This document shows, one piece after another, positions 53,502 through 63,743 of a stretch of DNA of 64,000 bases. The notes under the pieces are model-generated. The model searched no databases and was not told the DNA's origin. It was given only the letters and a program-made list of their open reading frames with translations. How positions within the stretch are numbered: position 1 is the stretch's first letter; every line of letters starts with the position of its first letter. Origin of the DNA: Saccharicrinis sp963677245 (GTDB taxonomy: Bacteria; Bacteroidota; Bacteroidia; Bacteroidales; Marinilabiliaceae); the NCBI GenBank assembly GCA_963677245.1, contig OY781921.1:1674001-1738000 (forward strand), written 5' to 3'. Made by a program: the position numbers and the translations under genes.

Positions 53502-56210
53502 TTATTCCTTTGTTACCATAATCGTAACAACTTCCTCATTCCCGGACAGCTCAACCGTATAAACTCCTGCTTGTAAAGACCTAAAGTCTATAACAATTTT
53601 ATTTTGGCCATCAACTAAACTATAATTTTCCGTCATTTCGAGTTCTTTAAACTCATTATAAACAGAGGCAGAAATAACCATAGAACCAGAACTTGATAAT
53701 TCAATAGCAAATAAATCTCTGGTTGGATTTGGGAAACTTTTTAATACCTCAAGTACTTTTGTAATTTTTTGCTTAAATACATCACTGGTAATAATAGTTG
53801 TTCCGTCATCTAATCTACAGGTATAGTCTCCCGGATCTAAAGATTGAATATCAAAATCTGCCATATTATCTTCTCCTTCAATTGCTGTAACTGTTTCTGA
53901 AAGCACAACATTATTATCTGCATTTAATAACTCAACTAATACAGAAGCACTTTCTGGAGAATAAAACTGAACTTTAAAGTAATCTATAACCGGATTTACA
54001 GATTGAGATACTATTCGTAACGGTTCTAATGCTTGCGCATCAATTTTTTCTACTGTTGCAGTTGAAGTTGTTTCTCCATCATTTAATGAAATCGTATAAG
54101 TTCCGGCAAGCTCTCCGGATAAATCAATTTCTACCTGATTCTGATCCCCTACAGATGCATCACTATTTAAGCTCATTACTTCTACATCCGAACTATTCAG
54201 GACACTTACTGTAATTGAAACTATAGCTGGCGAATAATAATTTACTGTTGCTACATCGGTTGTTGTTGAAGGATTTACACTTAAAATTTCAAGCAAGCCC
54301 GGAGCTATATAATCAAATGTTCTTGTAGCACTTGTTTCTGTATTTGATAGTTGCACTTCAAATACCCCATCTTCGCAAGTAGAACACTCTTCATTTATAT
54401 TTACAGTAAAACCAGTTGTAACACTAGATAATGTAATTATTTCTTCTCCTTGTTCATTTAAAATAGTGGCATTCACCTCTGAACATATTCCCGTTGTACT
54501 AAAATTAACAGTCAACAACTCTGTTTCTGTACTGTAATCTGCTGTTGCAATAGTGATATTACATTCATCTGAAGGCTCCGGGTTAGAAAGGAGTCCATTA
54601 CCAACATATACTTCAGTATAATCAGCATTTAAACCATTAGCATGTGCTCTAATAACAACTACTTCATCGGTATTTTCAGCGGTAAATTCAATTGACGCCA
54701 GACCATTGACAGCTACTGCAGATACCTGACTTAAAGTACCATTACCTTCAATTGTAAAACTAACCTCATTAGTTGCATCCATTATTCTGGCATTTAATGA
54801 GTCGGTAATAAATGCTTGAATAGTACATGTTCCTCCTAATGGAATACTTGGGTAGTTAGATTTTAAAATTATTTTTTCAGGTTGTTTACTTGAAGTACAA
54901 CCAAAAACAGTTAAATAATTGGTAGAAGCATTAACATTCTGTTCCTTAGCCCAAACTCTGGCTGATGGGTGAGATGGCTTGCTAATAGGAATTGTCCTCG
55001 AACCTGTACCTGAATTTCTTTCAGGAGCGCTTGCTTGTGCAATACGCGACCAACTATCTCCCATATCAAAAGATTGCCATAGAGAGAATCGATCGCCATA
55101 AGCCAACATTCGTCCATCTTCCCATTGTAAAAAAGAAGGACTATCATCTATATCCAATTGGCTTCCTCCAGCATTCTCAACCCATTCAGATCCATTATAA
55201 ACCCAAGTTTCATCAACTATAGGCTCACCTTTATCATTTATCCCTACAGTGTGCGTGTAGCCAATAGCTGTTTTAGATGATTCTGTTGGGTAAACCAGAC
55301 AATCTTCTCCATCCATCTCCGGAGAGTCTAATACCTCACCTAGATTTTTTCCTGCTAAGGAATAAAAATTCCTATCACCAGGTTGCCATATCGCATGATA
55401 CAAATTTTTATGATATTGGTTATGACCTTCCGGACCACCTGCTAAAATATATACAAAATGAAATCTTTCAGGAACACCTTCCCTTCTTGGTTCAACATTA
55501 ATCTGCCCCACATAAGTCTCATTAATTAAATCTTCCCTTATTGGTGTAATAAGGAATTTAGCTGGTTCCCATGTTTCACCTGAGTTTTTAGAATAAGTGT
55601 AAGATGCATGGCGTATATAATCAACATCCGTTGACTGACGCCAGAACAAATATATAAACCCATCTCTTCCCAGTAAAACTTTCGGGTAAGCAGGCCTCAT
55701 CTTTACAAAATCTTCAGATCCTTCTGCTGCCTCACGTGTTAAGTCTCGAACATTCCATGAAGAAATGTCATGAGGATTAGCCGATTTTGCATACCAAATA
55801 TTGGTTGTATGTTTAGCAAAAAACACATGGATATAACCATCTGGTGTTTGAGCTAGTTGAGGATAGGCATACTTAGCAGATGTAGCTGTTGGACTATCTG
55901 CAATTTTTACAGGATCACTCCATGTATCATTATTGTTATGATCACATGATGCGGCATAAATATGAGAGTCTACTCCTAAAAACGCAATAAAGGTTTTATT
56001 AGCTAACAAATCATAACTACCTACAGACATCGGCCTCATTACAGAACCATTCAGGCCACTTGCAACTGTAACACCTTCCCATTCTTGGGATAAAAGGTTG
56101 GAGGTTGAACAAATAAAAAATACCAATAAGTATAGAATTGGTAGTTTAAACAACGTAAAAGAGTCCCCATTTCTTTTACGATTGGCAATAAATGTAACGT
56201 TTGTGTGCAT
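53502..56210 (-). CDS. Secreted BNR-4-type beta-propeller protein, second copy, T9SS
   Basis: A 902-residue paralogue of the 41655-43886 protein. A long positively charged N-terminus precedes the signal helix (FKLPILYLLVFFICSTSNLLSQ, about 21-42). The propeller (about 45-440) shares VMRPMSVGSYDLLANKTFIAF, SCDHNNNDTWSDP, YAYPQLAQTPDGYIHVFF and SKPSHPSARVWAKE with the first copy. An Ig-like domain follows at about 460-560, then three beta-sandwich modules (one divergent, two like LEILSVNPSTTTDVATVNYYSP) where the first copy has one, and a T9SS sorting domain from KSFPNPTRDLFAIEL. It may bind or cleave the same polysaccharide at a different reach from the surface. Start choice is uncertain within the first 20 residues. 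Confidence 0.82.
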   Translation of the reverse strand: MHTNVTFIANRKRNGDSFTLFKLPILYLLVFFICSTSNLLSQEWEGVTVASGLNGSVMRPMSVGSYDLLANKTFIAFLGVDSHIYAASCDHNNNDTWSDPVKIADSPTATSAKYAYPQLAQTPDGYIHVFFAKHTTNIWYAKSANPHDISSWNVRDLTREAAEGSEDFVKMRPAYPKVLLGRDGFIYLFWRQSTDVDYIRHASYTYSKNSGETWEPAKFLITPIREDLINETYVGQINVEPRREGVPERFHFVYILAGGPEGHNQYHKNLYHAIWQPGDRNFYSLAGKNLGEVLDSPEMDGEDCLVYPTESSKTAIGYTHTVGINDKGEPIVDETWVYNGSEWVENAGGSQLDIDDSPSFLQWEDGRMLAYGDRFSLWQSFDMGDSWSRIAQASAPERNSGTGSRTIPISKPSHPSARVWAKEQNVNASTNYLTVFGCTSSKQPEKIILKSNYPSIPLGGTCTIQAFITDSLNARIMDATNEVSFTIEGNGTLSQVSAVAVNGLASIEFTAENTDEVVVIRAHANGLNADYTEVYVGNGLLSNPEPSDECNITIATADYSTETELLTVNFSTTGICSEVNATILNEQGEEIITLSSVTTGFTVNINEECSTCEDGVFEVQLSNTETSATRTFDYIAPGLLEILSVNPSTTTDVATVNYYSPAIVSITVSVLNSSDVEVMSLNSDASVGDQNQVEIDLSGELAGTYTISLNDGETTSTATVEKIDAQALEPLRIVSQSVNPVIDYFKVQFYSPESASVLVELLNADNNVVLSETVTAIEGEDNMADFDIQSLDPGDYTCRLDDGTTIITSDVFKQKITKVLEVLKSFPNPTRDLFAIELSSSGSMVISASVYNEFKELEMTENYSLVDGQNKIVIDFRSLQAGVYTVELSGNEEVVTIMVTKE

Positions 56211-56449
56211 TGATCTAATTTTTATGTGTTTGATTTTTTAACGTCAATAATTGATGAATGTTGCGAAAATCTATGTAAATATTTGATTTTCGAACATTAA
56301 GGACAACAATAAATATGCGCACAGCATTTTTAACTGCAATTGAAATAAACATTCAAGTACGTCAAATTATGGCAAAAATTCAATAGCCAAGACCAAAAAC
56401 TTAGGTAGGAAGAAACCATCTCCAGCTCTTAGCTGCTTCATTTTTAGTT

Positions 56450-57451
56450 TTAAATATTTCGAACTGATTTATCAGATTCTCCAAAGCTTAAATGAATCTT
56501 TGTATTAAGCAATTCTCCTAAAGTAGTTTTATTGGATTTGACAACAATCGGTCTTGTTTTCTTATCGAATCGATAATTTAAGGATTGGAATGCTCTTTTT
56601 AGCTCTTCTTCTACCGTAAAAGTAGTAATAGCAGTTGCCTTTTCTTGAAATAAGAAGTTTTGTAAAGCTATTATAACATCTTTATAATACTTTACATCAT
56701 CAGAGTGAAATGGTGGAATATGAACAATCTGTCCTCTTTTTTTTCCATTCTTCACCTCTTTTGTAAAGCAAACAATTGGCCCATAAACACGATTATTAAT
56801 GTTCACTTTGAAAGTATGAATATTCATACCCGGGTTTTGAGACAACCAAGTAATATGATCCCAGGAGATCTCATTATATAATAAGTCTTCTAACTTAGTA
56901 AAGGTTTCGAAATCCTCTTTACTTACAGGTAGCAATTTAATATCTGACTTATTTGTTGACAGAAGAAAGTCCTTTAAGTCTTGGCAATAACGTAACAAAT
57001 CTCTTACACCAATTTTCTTTAAAGTTTTAAGATAACCCAAAGGACGTAAAACTTTACGAGCACTCACCCCTTCTCCTATCTTTTTAAAATTCATCCCCTT
57101 AAAGATATTCTTCATATCCTCTGATCCATCCATTCCCATATAGAAATCTGCATCTTTAAGAACTCGCATTATCAATCTCATCCCAACCAATCCGCGACTA
57201 CTCTTATCTACCTCCCATGACAATGGAATTAACCCTTTTATTCCTTTGCCATTTAGATAATAAGTTGATTTTACATAGCCTACAGCACCAATTATTTTTC
57301 CTTCCTCATCAACTGCAACAAAAGCACTTTTCCCATCTTCGGCAGGATGACCGTAAACCCAATTTAGAAGTTCTTTGCTTTTTCGCTTATTAAATAAATC
57401 AAATAAACCATCTATATCGTTGGGTTCTATTTTTCTAATTTCAAATGACAT
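56450..57451 (-). CDS. GNAT-family acyltransferase
   Basis: A 333-residue protein with an N-terminal GNAT domain (about 1-140: IRKIEPNDIDGLFDLFNKRKSKELLNWVYGHP, SAFVAVDEEGKIIGAVGYV, SRGLVGMRLIMRVLKDADFYMGMDGSEDMKNIFKGMNFKKIG) and a second half of about 190 residues that may be another GNAT-like fold (VYGPIVCFTKEVKNGKKRGQIVHIPPF, then a final AITTFTVEEELKRAFQSLNYRFDKKTRP). Double-GNAT proteins of this size occur in polysaccharide clusters, where they acylate an amino sugar or a lipid carrier intermediate. It has no signal peptide and should act in the cytoplasm. The acyl donor and acceptor are not predictable from sequence. Confidence 0.78.
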   Translation of the reverse strand: MSFEIRKIEPNDIDGLFDLFNKRKSKELLNWVYGHPAEDGKSAFVAVDEEGKIIGAVGYVKSTYYLNGKGIKGLIPLSWEVDKSSRGLVGMRLIMRVLKDADFYMGMDGSEDMKNIFKGMNFKKIGEGVSARKVLRPLGYLKTLKKIGVRDLLRYCQDLKDFLLSTNKSDIKLLPVSKEDFETFTKLEDLLYNEISWDHITWLSQNPGMNIHTFKVNINNRVYGPIVCFTKEVKNGKKRGQIVHIPPFHSDDVKYYKDVIIALQNFLFQEKATAITTFTVEEELKRAFQSLNYRFDKKTRPIVVKSNKTTLGELLNTKIHLSFGESDKSVRNI

Positions 57452-57959
57452 CTATTTATTTTTAGGGTGAATAATCCTTACCTTCTGTTAATACAAAAAC
57501 ACAATTATTTAAGATTTACAAAAGCTCTAATTCCTATGCTCCTTGGATCTTTCCTTTTGATAATTTAGAATCTTCAAAATGATCACAAAAATTACAGTTC
57601 CCATCATTACTACTCATGTCTGAATGAGTATCAGGTAAAATCCATTGGTAACAAGTTTGCATATGTATGTTTGTTTAAATTCAAAAAAAGAAAAATACTA
57701 TGATTATTGAATCTATATGTTTACATTTTGACAAATGCATCTTTTTTAGAGATAAGAGAATACACAATGGAGTCAATTAAATGTATTCAGATGAAAAACA
57801 AATTATTACGTTTGTATATAATATCTATTGTAAATAGAAATTATAGTATGACATAGATAAAAACTAGGGGTATGTAAGAAATTAGACAAACAAAAAGCTC
57901 TATTCATCATTTTTTTAAATCCAATTGCAAAAAGATAATTATTTTTAAAACAAAAAAAT
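57452..57959. other. Long leader region of the polysaccharide export operon
   Basis: A 508-bp gene-free region between divergent genes, very AT-rich. TACGTTTG at 57807-57814 fits the -7 consensus TAnnTTTG and would give a leader of about 145 bases before wza; a good -33 TTG is not seen. No UpxY-type antiterminator gene or JUMPstart element is visible. Confidence 0.5.
57807..57814 (+). promoter_or_regulatory. Probable -7 element of the export operon
   Basis: TACGTTTG matches TAnnTTTG. It lies 146 bp upstream of the wza-like start and just before TATATAATATC. The lack of a clear -33 element lowers confidence. Confidence 0.4.
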
Positions 57960-58730
57960 ATGAGCCAACACCAAGTTCGCAGTTTATTCTTTTTAGTAAT
58001 AGCATCATTCTTATTAACTGGATGTTTTTCTCCTAAACGACTTCAGTATTTTACTGATTTCTCGAAAGACAAGAAAAACTTTAAGACATCAGAAATAAAC
58101 ACATTGTATATACAACCTAATTCACAATTGTATATCACAATTACATCATTTGATGAATACGACATGACTGTATTAAGAGGTACAGATAATGACATTCGAA
58201 TTAATGGCCCTGAAACGCTCCAACTTGTAGGGTATACAGTTGATGATGCAGGCTATATTAATTATCCTTTGATCGGGAATGTATATGTTAAAGGCTTAAC
58301 TCTTCAACAAGCCGGAGAACTTATTGAAGAGAACTTAAAAGGTTATCTTAACTCACCAAGCGTTTCTGTAAGGTTTATTAATAAAAGTATTACAGTACTT
58401 GGAGAAGTAAATAATCCAGGAAGAATATCGTATACCAAAGACCAGATTACAATTTTACAAGCTATTGGTATGGCTGGGGATTTAACAACTGCAGGAAATC
58501 GCCAAAAAGTACAGATTATAAGAGGTTACAATAATCAGGTAGTAAAAGAAACTGTGAATTTACAAAATGAATCACTACTTCTATCAGATTATTATTACCT
58601 TGAACCTGATGACATCATATATGTTCAACCTACTGGAGCAGCTCGATTTAGGTTAGCAACCGGAACGTATTCTTTAATTTTATCAACAATTACAACAGCG
58701 CTATTAATATTCGATTATGTCAACAGATAA
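57960..58730 (+). CDS. Wza-like outer-membrane polysaccharide export lipoprotein
   Basis: A 256-residue polysaccharide export protein. The lipoprotein signal ends LLTGC (Cys22). The poly-export domain (LYIQPNSQLYITITSFDEYDMTVLRG, about 48-75; GYINYPLIGNVYVKGLTLQQAGELIEENLKGYLNSPSVSVRFI, about 98-140) is followed by one SLBB domain (ITVLGEVNNPGRISYTKDQITILQAIGMAGDL, about 142-175) and a C-terminal hydrophobic helix (YSLILSTITTALLIFDYV), the usual layout of Bacteroidota Wza. It should form the outer-membrane exit pore with Wzc. Its stop overlaps the next start by 14 bases, so it heads a tight operon. Confidence 0.93.
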   Translation: MSQHQVRSLFFLVIASFLLTGCFSPKRLQYFTDFSKDKKNFKTSEINTLYIQPNSQLYITITSFDEYDMTVLRGTDNDIRINGPETLQLVGYTVDDAGYINYPLIGNVYVKGLTLQQAGELIEENLKGYLNSPSVSVRFINKSITVLGEVNNPGRISYTKDQITILQAIGMAGDLTTAGNRQKVQIIRGYNNQVVKETVNLQNESLLLSDYYYLEPDDIIYVQPTGAARFRLATGTYSLILSTITTALLIFDYVNR

Positions 58731-59871
58731 ATCGCTGAACAAGGCAAAAAATAAGTCTATTTGTTTTGTAATTCCCCATTGGGCTACCGGAAAAGGAACT
58801 GGTGGTGCAGAATTACAATGCTATTATTTGTCGGAAGAATTAATAGCTAAAGGTTGGAATGTGGAAGTTTTAATTAAAGACAAGGGAGAAAAAAATAAAG
58901 TTTTCAATAAAAACTTCTATAATCCTTCAGTAAAAGTACATCGCTATAAACGTACTTCATCCCAAATCTTGAATCTGTTATATATCTTCTTCAAACTAAT
59001 TGGAACAAAATCTCATTACTATTACAACAGAACTGATGCACGCTTATTAAGGGGCACTTGTGGCTTATATTGTAAGCTATTTTCAAAAAAAATGATTTTT
59101 GCCGTTGCCAACAATTCTGATATTGAAAATAAAAGTTTATCCAGAAAATATAAGAACAAAAAGGTCAAATCCATAAAAAATTCATTAAAAAGATTAGACG
59201 CGATAGTGGCTGACAGGCTCATCAGACGCTATGTATTTGCTTCTGATTTCAATATTTCACAAACGAACTTTCAGCAAGAACAACTTAAAGAAAAACTGAA
59301 AATAAATTCAACAGTAATTCGTAACAGCTTTAAGAATCCAATTCAAGATAATGTAGAAAAAGAAAATATAATTCTATGGATTTCTAACATCCGCCCCCAA
59401 AAACAACCAGCATTGGTTGGAAAACTCATTGAAAAACTTGATTTAAAAGATTGGAAGGTAGTCATGATTGGTAATTACATAGGGTACGAAAATATTATCA
59501 ATAGTATTAAACACCCGAACTTTAAAGCAGTGGGATCTTTACCTTTTCTTGAAGTTCTTTCATGGTTAAACAGGAGTAAAGTTTTACTTAACACAAGTTC
59601 TTCTGAAGGCTTTCCAAATTCCTTTATACATGCCTGGTTTTTAAATGTTACTGTAGTAAGTTTATCTTTTGACCCGGATATGTTAATTAAAAACAAGCAG
59701 ATTGGACATTGCGCTTACGGCGATTTTAATAATTTTGTACAGCTGGTTCAAAATCAGATTAACGGTGAGGATAATTCTGAATATATTAATAATAATGCCC
59801 TAACCTTTGCCCACGAACAATTTGATCTTGATAAAAATGTAAATAAGTTTTTATCAGCCATTAATAATTAA
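58717..59871 (+). CDS. GT4-like glycosyltransferase
   Basis: A 384-residue GT-B fold glycosyltransferase. The N-terminal acceptor domain has the Gly-rich loop ATGKGTGGAELQCYYLSEELIAKGWNVEVL (about 20-50). The C-terminal nucleotide-sugar domain begins ENIILWISNIRPQKQPALVGKLIEKL (about 213-240) and holds SSSEGFPNSFIHAW near 290, the E-x7-E-like donor motif of family GT4. It acts on the cytoplasmic face of the membrane to extend the lipid-linked repeat unit. The start overlaps the wza stop by 14 bp, so translation is coupled. The sugar is not predictable. Confidence 0.9.
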   Translation: MSTDKSLNKAKNKSICFVIPHWATGKGTGGAELQCYYLSEELIAKGWNVEVLIKDKGEKNKVFNKNFYNPSVKVHRYKRTSSQILNLLYIFFKLIGTKSHYYYNRTDARLLRGTCGLYCKLFSKKMIFAVANNSDIENKSLSRKYKNKKVKSIKNSLKRLDAIVADRLIRRYVFASDFNISQTNFQQEQLKEKLKINSTVIRNSFKNPIQDNVEKENIILWISNIRPQKQPALVGKLIEKLDLKDWKVVMIGNYIGYENIINSIKHPNFKAVGSLPFLEVLSWLNRSKVLLNTSSSEGFPNSFIHAWFLNVTVVSLSFDPDMLIKNKQIGHCAYGDFNNFVQLVQNQINGEDNSEYINNNALTFAHEQFDLDKNVNKFLSAINN

Positions 59872-59900
59872 TAAAACTTGCACTTTCAAAGCAAAACAAT

Positions 59901-62318
59901 ATGAGTTCAACTACAGATAAAAACCTAATAAATACATCCATAGATATAGTTACTATTTTAAAAGAAGCTAAAAAAAGATGGTTTTTATATACCGTATTTT
60001 TTATTGGTTGTATTGGGATTGCCTATGTATACAATAAAACTGCTGTAAAAAAATATAAAATAGGTTCTACTATTTTAATGAATATCAGGGAAGAGAATAA
60101 TGATAGTAGAGATTACCTAACAGCTAATGGACTTAGTTATTTCGGCCATGGTACAACTCTATCTAATGAACTGCAAGCCCTGGGATCAACTCCATTAATT
60201 CGTAAAGCATTACAAAATATGGACTGGAAAGTATCATATTATGAAAAGCAACTATTGGGATTTAAAAATATATATGGCTTTACCCCATTTAAAATTGTCA
60301 TTAATGAAAAAAAAGATCAATTTATTGGCTCAAAAATAAAACTTAGATTTATTGATGCTAATACTTGTCATATCAATATTGAGGATACAGAACTTAAGAC
60401 CTATAATTACAATACACTTAAGGAAACAGGAAAGGTTTCATCAATTGCTTTTGATAAGGTTGTACAAGTTGGTCAGATTATAGAAGAAAAGGACTATAGC
60501 TTTATTATTTTATTTGATGAAGATAAATTTGAAAGTGATTTTAAAGAAAAAGTGTATGCTTTTGAATTTAACAGCTTATCTACATTGTCAGCTGACATTA
60601 AATCAGAATTGATGATAACTCCCTTTGATACAGAATCTTCTGTTATCAACATTGAGCTCATCCATTCAAGTACTAAATTCGCCATGGATTTTATTCAAAA
60701 TCTGACTAGTGAATACATGCATCTGAATCTGGAAAAGAAAAACCATGCCGCTCTTCAAACTATTAATTACATCGATAGACAAATTGGTAATATTAAAGAC
60801 TCGTTGAACATTACAGAATCAAAACTTCAGAACTTTAGAGTTACCCACCAAATTGTAGATATTGAAACGAAAAGCAGAACTGCTCAGGATCAGATACAAG
60901 CATTATTAAACGAAAAAGCAACGCTGGAAGATCGTATTGAATATTACAATTATCTGGCAGATTATTTCACTGATGAGTCTGAGGAAACTACAGAATTTAT
61001 TGCTCCATCTACAATGGGTATTGAAGATCCGTTATTAACCAGTTTAATACAAAGTTTATTGGAATGTAATTCAGAAAGAAATACTTTAAGAAGAAACAAC
61101 CAACAACGAAGTCCTAGATATCAAACACTTACCATTAGAGCCGAAAGTATTCACAACAGTATTGATGAAAATATTAAAAATGTTAGGTCTTCTTCACAAT
61201 TAACCCTAAATAGTTTAAATGAACGAATTGATAAGCTTAGAATTGAAATTCAAAAGCTACCAGGAACATCCCGAAGACTAAGTGGATTAGAAAGAAAATA
61301 CAACGTAGATAATGAGATTTATACCTACTTATTACAGCGTAGAGCTGAATCAGAAATAGCTCGTGCTTCATCATTACCAGATAACGAAACCATTGAACCT
61401 GCAGCAATTTTAGGAGTAGCAGAACCTAACTCAAAATTTATTTATGTTGTTGCATTTTTGTTGGCACTAATCATACCTTCACTACCGGTTCTTGGCAATA
61501 CGGTTTTAAACTCTAAAATCATTAATAAATCTGATTTAAAAAAGATTAAAAAAGTCTTTTTTGCAGGTGCTGTTTACCACAATTCAGAGAAAAATGAATC
61601 ACAGGTATTTAAAAACCTACCCAACTCAGAAATTGCAGAATCATTTCGTTCAGTAAGAGCTAATTTAGATTTTCTAAATCCAGATAGTCACAGACAAATT
61701 TTCCTTGTCACATCATCCTTTACCGGCGAAGGAAAATCCTTTATCGCCACTAACCTGGCATACTCTATTGCAGCATCAAATAAGAAAGTAGCTTTAGTTG
61801 ATTTTGATCTTCGACGCCCTACTATACATGAAAAAGTAAAACATAAAAGCCATGTTCCAGGTGTTTCTAACTTTTTAGCAGGACAAATTGAGTTCAAAGA
61901 TTTAATTGTTAATTCCGGTTTTAATAAGTTGGATTATATTTTCAGTGGTGAATTACCTCCTAATCCGAACGAATTAGTCACATCCGAACGAACTACTAAA
62001 TTTTATAATTATTTGAGGGATAATTATGACTACATTGTAATTGATACCCCTCCTGTAGGAATTGTAACTGACGCTAATTATTTGCTTAAACTATCTGACA
62101 TTGCCGTTTTTGTTGTTAGACAAAACTTTACCAGCATTCAAGGTTTTGAACAAGCCATGAGCGATATTATTAAACTATTCCCTGGTAAAATAACAACTAT
62201 ACTGAATGACTATAAATATACCTGGGCTAATGCAGATTATCATGCAAATAACTCCTATAAAAACTACTATGCAGGACATCATAAACCAGAAAAAAAATTC
62301 TTATGGTTTAAGTCTTAA
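59901..62318 (+). CDS. Wzc-like polysaccharide co-polymerase with tyrosine-kinase domain
   Basis: An 805-residue inner-membrane protein controlling chain length and export. The Wzz-type region has a first membrane helix (KRWFLYTVFFIGCIGIAYVYN, about 29-49), a large periplasmic part with coiled coil, and a second helix (KFIYVVAFLLALIIPSLPVLG, about 513-533). The cytoplasmic BY-kinase has Walker A (VTSSFTGEGKSFIATNLA, about 605-622), Walker A' (KVALVDFDLRRP) and Walker B (DYIVIDTPPVG). The C-terminal tail YKYTWANADYHANNSYKNYY is the Tyr cluster used for autophosphorylation. It starts 29 bp after the glycosyltransferase stop. A partner tyrosine phosphatase gene is not in the window. Confidence 0.95.
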   Translation: MSSTTDKNLINTSIDIVTILKEAKKRWFLYTVFFIGCIGIAYVYNKTAVKKYKIGSTILMNIREENNDSRDYLTANGLSYFGHGTTLSNELQALGSTPLIRKALQNMDWKVSYYEKQLLGFKNIYGFTPFKIVINEKKDQFIGSKIKLRFIDANTCHINIEDTELKTYNYNTLKETGKVSSIAFDKVVQVGQIIEEKDYSFIILFDEDKFESDFKEKVYAFEFNSLSTLSADIKSELMITPFDTESSVINIELIHSSTKFAMDFIQNLTSEYMHLNLEKKNHAALQTINYIDRQIGNIKDSLNITESKLQNFRVTHQIVDIETKSRTAQDQIQALLNEKATLEDRIEYYNYLADYFTDESEETTEFIAPSTMGIEDPLLTSLIQSLLECNSERNTLRRNNQQRSPRYQTLTIRAESIHNSIDENIKNVRSSSQLTLNSLNERIDKLRIEIQKLPGTSRRLSGLERKYNVDNEIYTYLLQRRAESEIARASSLPDNETIEPAAILGVAEPNSKFIYVVAFLLALIIPSLPVLGNTVLNSKIINKSDLKKIKKVFFAGAVYHNSEKNESQVFKNLPNSEIAESFRSVRANLDFLNPDSHRQIFLVTSSFTGEGKSFIATNLAYSIAASNKKVALVDFDLRRPTIHEKVKHKSHVPGVSNFLAGQIEFKDLIVNSGFNKLDYIFSGELPPNPNELVTSERTTKFYNYLRDNYDYIVIDTPPVGIVTDANYLLKLSDIAVFVVRQNFTSIQGFEQAMSDIIKLFPGKITTILNDYKYTWANADYHANNSYKNYYAGHHKPEKKFLWFKS

Positions 62319-62350
62319 CCTAAAGAAAGCCTGCTAATAAGTTTTCAATT

Positions 62351-63592
62351 ATGTCTGAGCGTCTCTATAAGTTTTTTCAACATTCATTTTTCGACTATTT
62401 GCTGGTTTATATGCTTATAGCGACAAGTGGGATTATGTTCTTTTATAAGAACGATGAAAATGTTGTGCTCAGTTTTTTATTAGCAGCTTTTGTATTTTTT
62501 ATGCGAAGGAAAAAACTCGATCCTGCTTTTTTTCTGGTTATTGGATTATTTGTAGCTGTAGAAGCTCTTCAAATGACCTATTTTAATAACATTAGTATTA
62601 TATCAACTATAGGTTCAATTGCTAAGTTAGGGTTGGCCTACTTTGTTGTTCGGGTAGCAGATAAAAAATTCATCAACATCTATATTAAAATCCTGTATTA
62701 TTCTGCTATTATAAGTTTATTCTTTTACTTTTTAACTTTTGACAGCGGAATTACCAATTTTATCATTAAAAATATTGCTGTTCATTTTAAACCTATTTTC
62801 TCTTTACCATCTAACCTTCGATATGCTTATTCTCCAAATTTAATTGTATACAACTATAATTACGAGCACGTAGCCTGGTTTAGAAACGTAGGCCCTTTCT
62901 GGGAATCCGGAGCCTTTGGTGTCTATTTGAACTTTGCCTTAATGTTTAATATTATTCAAAATAAAAACATTTTTAACAAGGTAAATTTAATTTTACTTAT
63001 CACCATTGGAACTACTTTATCAACTGCGGCTTATCTGGCCTTATTCTTTTTTGTATTTGGATATTATATGCTTCGAAAAGATATCAAATACAAACTGGTT
63101 TATATTGTATTAGCAGGATCATTATCCTTATATGGCTTTTTTACCTTGTCTTTTATGCAGGATAAAATAGAACAAAGTATTGCTGATTCCGATGATAATA
63201 CCAAAAATCGATTTGGTAGTGCGAAAGTTGATTTACAGGTTTTTTCAATGAGTCCTGTTTTTGGCTTAGGTAGAACCGAAAAAATAAAAGATCAGGTTAG
63301 CCGTAAATTAGGAGTGCTTTCACATCGTAACAATGGAATAACAGGGTTGTTATCTTCTTATGGAATCATTGTTTTTCTATTTTATTTTGTTTCCTATTAT
63401 TTTTCATTCCTCAGGTATATAAAATATCATTATAAATTTTCTAACGCACAGCTGGTTGCCTTCCTGTTTTTATTTACAGTGTTTCTGATAGGCTTCTCTC
63501 AGCGTATCTTTTTATACCCGTTTTTTTACTCCCTAACATTTGCTTATCTAGTCAAATACGACAGAATTGAGATAGAAGAACCTGAAGAATAG
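62351..63592 (+). CDS. Wzy-like O-antigen/exopolysaccharide polymerase
   Basis: A 413-residue membrane protein with about 10-11 hydrophobic helices and a large periplasmic loop of the Wzy_C/O-antigen ligase superfamily. The loop includes NVGPFWESGAFGVYLNFALMFN near residue 180 and a second conserved region SPVFGLGRTEKIKDQVSRKLGVLSHRNNGITGLLSSYGI near 300, where the Arg/His residues usually act in glycan transfer. With the Wzx flippase and Wzc it completes the Wzy-dependent set. The start is 33 bp after the wzc stop. Wzy and WaaL ligase are hard to tell apart; the Wzc/Wza context favours polymerase. Confidence 0.85.
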   Translation: MSERLYKFFQHSFFDYLLVYMLIATSGIMFFYKNDENVVLSFLLAAFVFFMRRKKLDPAFFLVIGLFVAVEALQMTYFNNISIISTIGSIAKLGLAYFVVRVADKKFINIYIKILYYSAIISLFFYFLTFDSGITNFIIKNIAVHFKPIFSLPSNLRYAYSPNLIVYNYNYEHVAWFRNVGPFWESGAFGVYLNFALMFNIIQNKNIFNKVNLILLITIGTTLSTAAYLALFFFVFGYYMLRKDIKYKLVYIVLAGSLSLYGFFTLSFMQDKIEQSIADSDDNTKNRFGSAKVDLQVFSMSPVFGLGRTEKIKDQVSRKLGVLSHRNNGITGLLSSYGIIVFLFYFVSYYFSFLRYIKYHYKFSNAQLVAFLFLFTVFLIGFSQRIFLYPFFYSLTFAYLVKYDRIEIEEPEE

Positions 63593-63743
63593 AACTTAAA
63601 TTGGCAAATCAGATTGTTTATCAAAGAATTCTGTATGTACGGCATTATTTAGATTAATTATACAATAATAATTGCAAATTTGTTACTCAACTGATTATTG
63701 GGGATTTTCCAAATGATCATCTCAGAATTAGACCTATTTTCCG

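Noticed and set aside
57452..57959. JUMPstart/ops antitermination site or UpxY-type leader
   Set aside because: No matching sequence and no antiterminator gene next to the export operon.
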